Source: Desulfotignum sp.
GTDB lineage: Bacteria > Desulfobacterota > Desulfobacteria > Desulfobacterales > Desulfobacteraceae
Direction: 5' to 3'
DNA: 5,248 bases
Assembly: GCA_021737445.1 (NCBI GenBank)
Contig: JAIPDY010000223.1
Location: forward strand, 1 to 5,248
The notes below the pieces were generated by a model, which saw only the letters and a list, made by a program, of their open reading frames with translations, was not told the origin of the DNA and searched no databases. Within the stretch, counting starts at the first letter, position 1, and every line of letters starts with the position of its first letter. Positions 1-5,054 of the stretch are shown here, piece after piece. The translations under genes were made by a program, and so were the position numbers.

Positions 1-155
1 GGCATCAGTAAAAGGGTGTTGTCTCCATGGGGCACATGCATACGGTCCGGCATGTGGCAGGCATTGTCCAGGAGCATTGTATAGGCATGCTCAACAGCTT
101 TTTGCATATCCCCCAAGGGGATGCTGTCAATTGTCTGTTTATTAAAAAAACGCAT
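1..155 (-). CDS. Ornithine cyclodeaminase/mu-crystallin family protein, N-terminal part
   Basis: Partial gene: reading the minus strand from an ATG at 155 gives 51 complete codons before the left edge. The N-terminus begins MRFFNKQTID, continues with a helical stretch ending VEHAYTMLL (residues 21-29), then MPDRMHVPHGD (35-45) and TLLLM at 47-51. The pattern 'helix, short linker, P-x-R, H/D-rich turn, LLLMP' is typical of the start of ornithine cyclodeaminase/mu-crystallin proteins, NAD(P)-dependent Rossmann-fold enzymes that act on amino or imino acids (ornithine, alanine, ketimines); the Arg of P-x-R usually contacts the substrate carboxylate. A Shine-Dalgarno-like AGAGGA (minus strand, plus positions 160-165) lies about five bases before the ATG and supports this start. 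The substrate cannot be named, since the NAD-binding domain is outside the window. The family call is by eye from 51 residues. Confidence 0.72.
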   Translation of the reverse strand, partial: MRFFNKQTIDSIPLGDMQKAVEHAYTMLLDNACHMPDRMHVPHGDNTLLLM

Positions 156-159
156 AAAA

Positions 160-165
160 TCCTCT
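160..165 (-). promoter_or_regulatory. Ribosome binding site of the ornithine cyclodeaminase-like gene
   Basis: The minus strand reads AGAGGA here, followed four bases later by the ATG at 155-153. It decides the start of the partial gene, which is too close to the window edge to be judged by length. Confidence 0.6.
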
Positions 166-188
166 TTCACAGATTTAACGGGGTTGCA

Positions 189-219
189 ATTTTATTTTTC
201 TTAACATATGGATGGTCAA
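189..219 (-). promoter_or_regulatory. Possible promoter for the ornithine cyclodeaminase-like gene
   Basis: On the minus strand TTGACC (plus 214-219) resembles a -35 box and TAAAAT (plus 189-194) a -10 box, five of six consensus bases each. The 19-base spacer is longer than the preferred 17, so this is only a candidate. It sits 34 bases upstream of the ATG at 155. Confidence 0.3.
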
Positions 220-230
220 AATACCATACA
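201..230 (+). promoter_or_regulatory. Possible weak promoter for the Nudix gene
   Basis: TTAACA at 201-206 matches five of six bases of a -35 box. The best -10-like hexamer at usable spacing is CATACA at 225-230 (18-base spacer), which is poor. If used, transcription would begin near 237, after the ATG at 212 but before the TTG at 263, which would favour the TTG start. Confidence 0.22.
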
Positions 231-250
231 CGATAACAGATCATCCCAAA

Positions 251-257
251 AAGGGGG
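251..257 (+). promoter_or_regulatory. Ribosome binding site favouring a TTG start for the Nudix gene
   Basis: AAGGGGG ends five bases before the in-frame TTG at 263-265. The AMMECR1 gene on the other strand has a similar AAAAAAGGGGG before its ATG, which suggests this purine run works as a ribosome site in this genome. Confidence 0.5.
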
Positions 258-262
258 CTTGT

Positions 263-874
263 TTGCAGACAAAAGAAACCGTATTGTGTATCCGCCGGGA
301 CCGGCTGCCGGCAGAGTGGATGACCCGGACCGCTGTGGTCCCCATGGACCTGGCCGCTTTTCTCATCCACTGCACCCGTGCCGGATATGAATTTGTGCTG
401 AGAACCCTGGCGGAAAACAATCCGGAGTGGCAGCAGATAATTCCATATGTCGTGCTTCAGACACAAAATCTGAATCTTACCGCCGTATACAACCGCCAGG
501 GCAGTGAAAAACGGCTTCATGATCTGTGGTCCCTGGGTATCGGCGGCCACATCAATCCACAGGACCGGTCAGATTCAGGGGCCTCATTCGAAACCACCCT
601 GATATCGGGTATGACCCGGGAGCTGGATGAAGAACTGGCACATCGCCCGGCCGTGGATCAGCCGGTTTTCTGCGGTATTATCAATGAAACCATCACCGAA
701 GTGGGCCGGGTCCACCTGGGTGCGGTCTTCCAGATACGTACCTGTTCACCTGAAACCTATGTACCCGGCCCTGAGCTGTCCAGGTTTCAATGGAGTACCA
801 CAGACAATCTGGGAGAACTGAATATGGAGCTGTGGTCCACCCTGGCCATATGTCTTTTGAACAAAAGCGGGTAA
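263..874 (+). CDS. Nudix (MutT-like) phosphoesterase, COG4112-like
   Basis: About 203 residues. The closest family I recall is the 'predicted phosphoesterase, MutT family' group (COG4112), recognised by QQIIPYVV, EKRLH, the core SLGIGGHIN and a later GRVHLG. Numbered from an in-frame ATG at 212, GGHIN is at 111-115, RELDEEL at 136-142 and GRVHLG at 165-170. The REL-x-EE part carries the glutamates that bind metal in Nudix hydrolases, which split a nucleoside diphosphate linked to another group; the substrate here is unknown. About 20 residues separate GGHIN from REL, so the Nudix box does not fit the standard spacing. I chose TTG 263 because AAGGGGG at 251-257 lies five bases before it, whereas ATG 212 has no visible ribosome site and would leave only 56 bases for two divergent promoters. 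If ATG 212 is used, the protein has 220 residues. It converges on the TrpR-like gene. Confidence 0.8.
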   Translation: MQTKETVLCIRRDRLPAEWMTRTAVVPMDLAAFLIHCTRAGYEFVLRTLAENNPEWQQIIPYVVLQTQNLNLTAVYNRQGSEKRLHDLWSLGIGGHINPQDRSDSGASFETTLISGMTRELDEELAHRPAVDQPVFCGIINETITEVGRVHLGAVFQIRTCSPETYVPGPELSRFQWSTTDNLGELNMELWSTLAICLLNKSG

Positions 875-903
875 GCTTTCAAAAAACCGGTGTATGGGCG
901 GCA

Positions 904-1206
904 TCATTTTTCTGCCGGATCTTCCATCTGTTTTAGCATTTTGCCCACCACGGAATCTTTTTTTTTGAGCACTTTGGATCCCCGGGTGATTTTACACAGG
1001 CTGATCCCGTATTTTTGCGCAATTTTTCGCTGGGGCATTCTCTGTTGCAGATCTTTGAGCAGTTTCCACCGCAGGGAAATATCATCCAGTTCAGCCGGTG
1101 TGAGCAGGTCCGTGAAAAACCTTTCCAGCTCATCCAGATCACTGATGGTGGAGATCACATGCAAAAGCTGCCGGTCAATAGCCATGAAGGTTTTTGCCTT
1201 CTTCAA
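904..1206 (-). CDS. TrpR-family (Trp repressor-like) transcriptional regulator
   Basis: Small protein of 100 residues if it starts at TTG 1206, or 93 from the in-frame ATG at 1185. It matches the Trp repressor fold: LTPAE (35-39), a helix with Arg46, a helix-turn-helix starting near QRKIAQKYGIS (59-69), and the hallmark ITRGS (73-77). By eye, the tryptophan-pocket residues Thr44, Arg54 and Arg84 of E. coli TrpR align with Thr36, Arg46 and Arg75, so binding of tryptophan or a related ligand is plausible; E. coli Ser88 is replaced by Val79. ITRGS argues for TrpR proper over the YerC/YecD branch. The start codon overlaps the end of the AMMECR1 gene by 32 bases (TTG, with AGGTG seven bases upstream) or 11 bases (ATG, with GAAGG eleven bases upstream), so translation is probably coupled. 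Its targets are not evident: no CTAG-type trp operator half-site is visible in the intergenic gaps. Confidence 0.85.
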   Translation of the reverse strand: MKKAKTFMAIDRQLLHVISTISDLDELERFFTDLLTPAELDDISLRWKLLKDLQQRMPQRKIAQKYGISLCKITRGSKVLKKKDSVVGKMLKQMEDPAEK

Positions 1207-1771
1207 ATGACTGCACCTGATAGGTATACAGGGTCAGGTTATCTGTCTGCCAGGCATTCGCATCAAGACGTGCCTTCATGCACAACTGGCCCAGAAAAGA
1301 TTCAGGATCCGGCAGCTGTTCCCAGACCTGGGGCAAAAATGTGGCCCGTTTATACCCTTTTTCAACAATCACCCCGTCTTCAAAGGGCTTAATCCGGGTC
1401 AAAAGGTCCCGGATATCTGAATACCGCTGTTTTTCAGGCAGGGTCAGCAGGCTCACCTCAATATCGGTATCCCCAAATTCTTCAGGGGCCAGGGGAGGGA
1501 ATCGCGAATCATCAAACGCAGCATGAACTGAATTTTCCCGCACCCCTTCCAGAACGGTTTTTTCAGGTTCGATATTGCCGATACATCCCCTGAGCGCGCC
1601 TTTTTTATGGAGGGTCACAAAGACCCCCCTTTTTTGAGAAAGCTTTTCAGCAGGGATATCAGACAGGTCCGGCTCAACATGCTTTTTAGCCGGAAAAAGT
1701 CTTCGGGCAATGGAAACCCTGGCCAGCTGTACCAGCTTCTCTCCATGTTTTTGTTTCCATTTTTCCCCCAT
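1175..1771 (-). CDS. amrA: AMMECR1-domain protein (AmmeMemoRadiSam system protein A)
   Basis: 198 residues, the usual length for stand-alone bacterial AMMECR1 proteins. The hallmark LRGCIG is at 60-65. Other family segments are GVFVTL (49-54), AAFDDSRFPPL (84-94), DIEVSLL (103-109), DGVIVEKGY (132-140), TFLPQVWEQLP (144-154) and a second conserved cysteine at 164 in FLGQLC. The domain is shared with human AMMECR1. In bacteria and archaea it often occurs with a Memo-family protein and a radical SAM enzyme, and the three are named together as a system whose reaction, to my knowledge, is not established. Neither partner is in this window. The ATG at 1771 is preceded by AAAAAAGGGGG ending three bases upstream. 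The gene lies 75 bases after ald and overlaps the TrpR-like gene downstream. There is no signal peptide or membrane segment, so it is probably cytoplasmic. Confidence 0.93.
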   Translation of the reverse strand: MGEKWKQKHGEKLVQLARVSIARRLFPAKKHVEPDLSDIPAEKLSQKRGVFVTLHKKGALRGCIGNIEPEKTVLEGVRENSVHAAFDDSRFPPLAPEEFGDTDIEVSLLTLPEKQRYSDIRDLLTRIKPFEDGVIVEKGYKRATFLPQVWEQLPDPESFLGQLCMKARLDANAWQTDNLTLYTYQVQSFEEGKNLHGY

Positions 1772-1786
1772 AATCCCCCTTTTTTG

Positions 1787-1805
1787 AACCGGTTACATTC
1801 ATGTA
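1787..1805. promoter_or_regulatory. Two adjoining small palindromes upstream of the AMMECR1 gene
   Basis: AACCGGTT (1787-1794) is a perfect 8-base palindrome and is joined at T1794 to TACAT-TC-ATGTA (1794-1805), two 5-base arms around two bases. Together they sit directly before the ribosome site of the AMMECR1 gene, where a repressor could act. Operator function is a guess; short palindromes arise often by chance. Confidence 0.22.
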
Positions 1806-1846
1806 TCAGGATAAACTGTAACACTTTTTTGGATAAACCGCTGTGC

Positions 1847-2956
1847 TTAAATTAACGTGGTAAGCTTAGTACAGGGAAGGTCAAAGGCATCTGCCACAGG
1901 CCTGCACACCAGTTTATCCCCCACATAATTGACCCCCTTGGCAAATCCGGGATCATCCATAACACTTTTCCAGCCGTTGCCGGCGATCTTCAATGCATAA
2001 GGCAGCGTGACATTGGTCAGGGCGATGGTGGATGTCAGAGGAACAGCCCCGGGCATATTGGCTACGCAATAGTGGATCACCCCGTCCACTTCATAAATGG
2101 GGTCCCCGTGGGTGGTGGGCTTAGATGTTTCAAAACACCCGCCCTGGTCTATGGCCACATCCACAATCACGGATCCTTTTTTCATGGTGGGCAGCATATC
2201 TCTGGTGATGAGCCGGGGGGTCTTGGCCCCTGCCACCAGCACCGCGCCAACTACCATATCTGCTGTCTGGACCAGTTCCCGGATCAGGGCCGGGGATGAC
2301 ATCAGGGCAGTACAGTTGGCCGGCATGATTTCAGACAGATACCGGAGCCGGTCGATATTCATATCCAGAATGGTGACATTGGCTCCCATGCCGCAGGCAA
2401 CATGGGCAGCATGAATACCCACAACACCGCCGCCGATCACCAGGACATTGGCGGACGGCGTGCCGGTGACGCCACCAAGCAGCAGTCCCCTGCCCCCAAA
2501 GGTCCGTTCAAGATACTTGGCTCCCTGCTGGGTGGCCAGGCGGCCGGCAACCTCACTCATGGGTGCCAGCAAGGGCAGCCCGCCTTTTTTATCTTCAATG
2601 GTTTCATATGCGATGCCGATGGAGCCGGTCTTGAGCAGTGCATCGGTCAAGGCCCGGTCTGCGGCCAGATGCAGATAGGTAAACACGATCTGATCTTTTT
2701 TGATCAGGCTGTATTCAGACGGCTGGGGTTCTTTGACATGCATGACCATGTCTGAAATTGCGTAAATCTCTTCAGGGGTATCTAAAATCTTTGCCCCGGC
2801 ATCAACATACAGGGTATCGGCAAAACCGGAACCCACCCCGGCATTTTTTTCCACATACACGGTATGGCCGCCGGTCTTCATCTGATCCACACCGGCAGGA
2901 GTCATGCACACGCGGTTTTCCTGGGGTTTTATCTCCTTGAGAATGCCTATGATCAT
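1847..2956 (-). CDS. ald: Alanine dehydrogenase
   Basis: 369 residues, full length for the NAD-dependent L-alanine dehydrogenase family (alanine + NAD+ + water to pyruvate + ammonia + NADH, reversible, cytosolic). The N-terminus MIIGILKEIK is typical. Family active-site residues fall at their usual positions: Arg15, Lys75 in HVKEP, His96 in YLHLA and Asp270 in VDVAIDQGG. The NAD-binding Rossmann loop GGGVVG is at 175-180 with acidic Asp198 at the end of the next strand. HYCVANMPGAVP (295-306) is another hallmark. No frameshift or lost key residue is seen. AAGGAG lies seven bases before the ATG at 2956. The gene is 115 bases downstream of purB on the same strand and may have its own promoter there. 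In sulfate reducers such an enzyme can serve either alanine use or ammonia assimilation; the sequence does not say which. Confidence 0.97.
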   Translation of the reverse strand: MIIGILKEIKPQENRVCMTPAGVDQMKTGGHTVYVEKNAGVGSGFADTLYVDAGAKILDTPEEIYAISDMVMHVKEPQPSEYSLIKKDQIVFTYLHLAADRALTDALLKTGSIGIAYETIEDKKGGLPLLAPMSEVAGRLATQQGAKYLERTFGGRGLLLGGVTGTPSANVLVIGGGVVGIHAAHVACGMGANVTILDMNIDRLRYLSEIMPANCTALMSSPALIRELVQTADMVVGAVLVAGAKTPRLITRDMLPTMKKGSVIVDVAIDQGGCFETSKPTTHGDPIYEVDGVIHYCVANMPGAVPLTSTIALTNVTLPYALKIAGNGWKSVMDDPGFAKGVNYVGDKLVCRPVADAFDLPCTKLTTLI

Positions 2957-2963
2957 TGTTCTG

Positions 2964-2969
2964 CTCCTT
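2964..2969 (-). promoter_or_regulatory. Ribosome binding site of ald
   Basis: The minus strand reads AAGGAG here, seven bases before the ATG at 2956, confirming the ald start. Confidence 0.75.
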
Positions 2970-2986
2970 TATAAATAATTTTGGGA

Positions 2987-3068
2987 CAAGGGGTTAGATT
3001 TTTTTTCAAAATCTCATATAAAAAATTCCAGACATAAAAACAAGCACCAATAAAGATAACTCCCCTTG
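2987..3068. repeat. Nested inverted repeats in the purB-ald gap
   Basis: CAAGGGG (2987-2993) is complementary to CCCCTTG (3062-3068), 68 bases apart. Inside lies a second inverted repeat, AGATTTT (2996-3002) and AAAATCT (3008-3014), with a 5-base loop. In a purB-ald read-through transcript these could fold into a closing stem with an inner AT hairpin. The stems are short and neither has the GC stem plus U-run of a standard terminator. Confidence 0.3.
3015..3043 (-). promoter_or_regulatory. Possible promoter of ald
   Basis: On the minus strand TTGTTT (plus 3038-3043) and TATATG (plus 3015-3020) are separated by 17 bases, giving an AT-rich sigma70-like candidate about 58 bases before the ald ATG. 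Only the first half of the -35 box matches consensus, so confidence is low. If real, ald can be transcribed independently of purB. Confidence 0.3.
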
Positions 3069-3071
3069 ATT

Positions 3072-4433
3072 TTACCTGTTAAAATAGTGCTGAACCAGTT
3101 TTTGGGCCAGCCCCACATAAGTTTGCGGAGTTAAGTTTCGCATGCGGTCCTTGAATTGAGGCGGTACTTTTTCAAGACTGTCTACAAAAGCTTCCAAAGC
3201 TTTTTTGTCAATTCTGCGGCCCCGGGTCAAGGCTTTGAGCCGCTCATAAGGATTTTCTTCACCAAATATCCGCATGGCGGTCTGAAAAGGTTCTGCCAAA
3301 AGTTCCTGATTGTTGTCCAGGTCCATCTGCATGACTGCTTCATCCAGATCCAGCTTGGAAAGTCCTTTGATGGTATTTTTCACGCCGATGAAAAAATAGG
3401 CAAATGCGGATCCCAGGCTCCGCAATGCGGTACTGTCACTTAAATCCCTTTGAAACCGTGATTTTTGCAGTTTGACCGCCAGGTGCTCCATCATGGAAAT
3501 AGCCAGTCCCATATTACCTTCACTGTTTTCAAAATCGATGGGATTAACCTTGTGGGGCATGGTGGAAGACCCGGTTTCCCCCTGGGTCACCCGCTGTTTG
3601 AAATATCCCAGGCTGATATATCCCCACATATCCCGGTTGAAGTCGATCAAAACAGCTGCAGCCCGAACCAGAGAATGGAGCAGGTATGACAGGTGCTGGT
3701 TAGGATTGATCTGGGTGGTGAACAAAATGGGTTCCAGATCCAGGTAAGAGGAGATAAACCGCTGGGATGCTGCAATCCAGTCAATATCAGGGAACACGAA
3801 ATAATGGGCGTTGTAATTGCCGGTGGCACCGTTGATTTTTGCCTGGACCGGTGCTTTTTCAAGAACAGCGGCTTCCCGGCCAAGGCGCCAGGCAAAGTTG
3901 ACAAACTCCTTGCCCATTGTGGTCGGGGTGGCGGGCTGGCCATGGGTCCGGGACATCATGGGAATCGATTGATAAGCCAGCGCTTTTAGCTCCATTTCCC
4001 GGATACACTGGTTCAGCAGCTTAACCGTCAGATCTCTGCCTGTTTTAACCATCAGGGCATAGGCGATATTGTTGATATCTTCTGACGTACAGGCAAAATG
4101 CACCCATTCTCTGATACCTGAAAACCCAAGTGAATCCAGCTTTTCTTTAATAAAATACTCAACCGCCTTGACATCGTGGTTGGTCTTTTTTTCAATGGAT
4201 TTGACCTGCTGTGCATCCTGGGCACAAAAATCATCTACAATTGCATCAAGTGCATCCAGGTCTTTTTCAGCAAATTTGGCCAGGCCCAAGTCAGAGATAA
4301 TAAACTTGAGCCATTGAATTTCCACCTGAACCCGGTGACGGATCAATCCGTATTCACTGAAGATATCAGCCAGCTCTTCTGTCAGCCGGGCATATCGCCC
4401 ATCCAGAGGACCGGTTGCTTTAATGGTTGTCAT
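3072..4433 (-). CDS. purB: Adenylosuccinate lyase
   Basis: 453 residues, close to the 456 of E. coli PurB, which it resembles along its whole length. The enzyme acts twice in purine synthesis: it releases fumarate from SAICAR to give AICAR, and from adenylosuccinate to give AMP. Visible hallmarks (numbered from ATG 4433) are GPLDGRY (8-14), KTNHDVKAVEY (83-93), TSEDINN (116-122), THGQPATPTT (163-172, with the catalytic His164) and the fumarase-superfamily signature loop GSSTMPHKVNPIDFENSEGN (288-307), whose serine is the catalytic base in this family. The C-terminal part with LAEPFQT and YERLKALTRG also follows the E. coli type. The ATG at 4433 is preferred because GGAG lies five bases upstream; an in-frame TTG at 4448 would add five residues but has no ribosome site. 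The gene is intact and heads the purB-ald-amrA-TrpR-like block. Confidence 0.97.
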   Translation of the reverse strand: MTTIKATGPLDGRYARLTEELADIFSEYGLIRHRVQVEIQWLKFIISDLGLAKFAEKDLDALDAIVDDFCAQDAQQVKSIEKKTNHDVKAVEYFIKEKLDSLGFSGIREWVHFACTSEDINNIAYALMVKTGRDLTVKLLNQCIREMELKALAYQSIPMMSRTHGQPATPTTMGKEFVNFAWRLGREAAVLEKAPVQAKINGATGNYNAHYFVFPDIDWIAASQRFISSYLDLEPILFTTQINPNQHLSYLLHSLVRAAAVLIDFNRDMWGYISLGYFKQRVTQGETGSSTMPHKVNPIDFENSEGNMGLAISMMEHLAVKLQKSRFQRDLSDSTALRSLGSAFAYFFIGVKNTIKGLSKLDLDEAVMQMDLDNNQELLAEPFQTAMRIFGEENPYERLKALTRGRRIDKKALEAFVDSLEKVPPQFKDRMRNLTPQTYVGLAQKLVQHYFNR

Positions 4434-4438
4434 ATCAG

Positions 4439-4442
4439 CTCC
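4439..4442 (-). promoter_or_regulatory. Ribosome binding site deciding the purB start
   Basis: GGAG on the minus strand, five bases before ATG 4433. It lies inside the five codons that would be added by the upstream TTG at 4448, so it argues against that longer form. Confidence 0.6.
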
Positions 4443-4613
4443 ATACAAATGATAAATATTGATAATTATTTGACATTCAAATTTAAATTCATTACATTCA
4501 CCAAAAAGTTCGAATTTGCCACATACAAATACCAGACTGCCGGAGAATTAACAATCCAAAACAGATACAGATTCCATGGTAAAAGTCACCGCAAAAAAAT
4601 TTTTGAAAAACAG

Positions 4614-4679
4614 TACCAGATATCCGGCTGAATCTCAATGCTTGACATCTGCCTGGGTTTTACAGTATTTTACCAGATA
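4614..4679 (+). repeat. Direct repeat TACCAGATA flanking the promoter of the IHF-like gene
   Basis: The nonamer TACCAGATA occurs at 4614-4622, upstream of the -35 box, and at 4671-4679, starting on the last base of the -10 box and covering the likely transcription start. A shorter copy, TACCAGA, is at 4530-4536. The placement fits a regulator site; a chance origin cannot be excluded. Confidence 0.35.
4642..4671 (+). promoter_or_regulatory. Sigma70-type promoter of the IHF-like gene
   Basis: TTGACA at 4642-4647 is a perfect -35 box. An 18-base spacer leads to TATTTT at 4666-4671, four of six bases of the -10 consensus. Transcription would begin near 4678, giving a leader of about 57 bases before the ATG at 4735. 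It is the best promoter match I found in the window. Confidence 0.6.
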
Positions 4680-4720
4680 ATTTTTATCCAACATGGTGTT
4701 TACAGCCCAAATGACGTTGC

Positions 4721-4725
4721 AGGAG
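4721..4725 (+). promoter_or_regulatory. Ribosome binding site of the IHF-like gene
   Basis: AGGAG with a nine-base spacer before the ATG at 4735; it supports that start. Confidence 0.65.
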
Positions 4726-4734
4726 TAAAATTTT

Positions 4735-5016
4735 ATGTCCCTGACAAAGACAATTATCGCAGAGCAGATACAAAACAGCCTGAACCTTTCCAGAACCACC
4801 ACCTATGAGATCATGGAAGAGTTTCTTGAAATCATCAAAGAGACCATAGAAAATGGTGAAGATATCATGATCAGCGGGTTTGGAAAATTCTGTGTTAATG
4901 AGAAAAAAGCCAGAAAAGGACGAAACCCTGCAACAGATGAAGAGATGACATTGCCGGCCCGGCGGGTTGTGACCTTTAAGTGCTCGGGAAAACTCAGAGA
5001 TCTCATCAATTCCTGA
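4735..5016 (+). CDS. HU/IHF-family DNA-binding protein, IHF-alpha-like
   Basis: 93 residues, typical of the HU/IHF family of small dimeric proteins that bend DNA in the nucleoid and help assemble recombination, replication and promoter complexes. The helical N-terminal half starts MSLTKTIIAE, close to the MALTKAE start of IHF-alpha. The signature region has SGFGKF (47-52), then GRNPAT (62-67) with Pro65, the proline at the arm tip that intercalates into DNA, and ARRVVTF (75-81), which is IHF-alpha-like. Whether it works as an IHF subunit with a partner or as a homodimer cannot be read from sequence; no partner gene is in the window. Cysteines 53 and 83 are not part of the family signature. 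AGGAG at 4721-4725 lies nine bases before the ATG. It has its own promoter and is followed after 38 bases by the phosphoesterase gene on the same strand. Confidence 0.93.
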   Translation: MSLTKTIIAEQIQNSLNLSRTTTYEIMEEFLEIIKETIENGEDIMISGFGKFCVNEKKARKGRNPATDEEMTLPARRVVTFKCSGKLRDLINS

Positions 5017-5054
5017 AGAATAGAGCCATATCAACCACATAATTTTTTTTGTAA

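Larger units (their letters stand above)
4434..4734. other. Divergent intergenic region between purB and the IHF-like gene
   Basis: This 301-base stretch contains no convincing gene on either strand. Its purB-proximal half is very AT-rich and holds the 10-base palindrome AATTTAAATT (4480-4489) between two direct copies of ACATTCA (4473-4479 and 4494-4500, starts 21 bases apart). I see no clear sigma70 promoter for purB, though it must lie here. The other half holds the promoter of the IHF-like gene and repeats of TACCAGA. No terminator, tRNA or recognised riboswitch was seen. Confidence 0.6.

Noticed and set aside
167..550. 127-codon open frame on the minus strand opposite the Nudix gene
   Set aside because: It runs antisense to conserved Nudix codons and through the divergent promoter region and resembles no family I know.
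875..918. Possible bidirectional terminator between the Nudix and TrpR-like genes
   Set aside because: The only stem, CGGCA/TGCCG (899-903 with 913-917), is five bases with a 9-base loop, has no adjoining T-run in either direction, and half lies in coding sequence.
1612..1626. Perfect GGGTC-ACAAA-GACCC hairpin followed by C and T runs, terminator-like
   Set aside because: It lies inside the AMMECR1 coding region, in conserved sequence around VTLHKKG, and no gene ends there; most likely a coincidence of codons.
3647..3943. 98-codon minus-strand frame within purB
   Set aside because: Same strand as purB but a different frame; purB is continuous and conserved here, so this is a shadow and not a frameshift.
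4446..4487. Fur-box-like AT-rich sequence (GATAAATATTGATAATTAT) upstream of purB
   Set aside because: Only about half the positions match the 19-base Fur consensus, as expected in such AT-rich DNA, and purB is not a typical iron-regulated gene.
4176..4631. 151-codon open frame on the plus strand across the purB 5' end and the intergenic region
   Set aside because: It is antisense to purB for much of its length, its product is low-complexity and K/F-rich at the end, and it has no recognisable domain.
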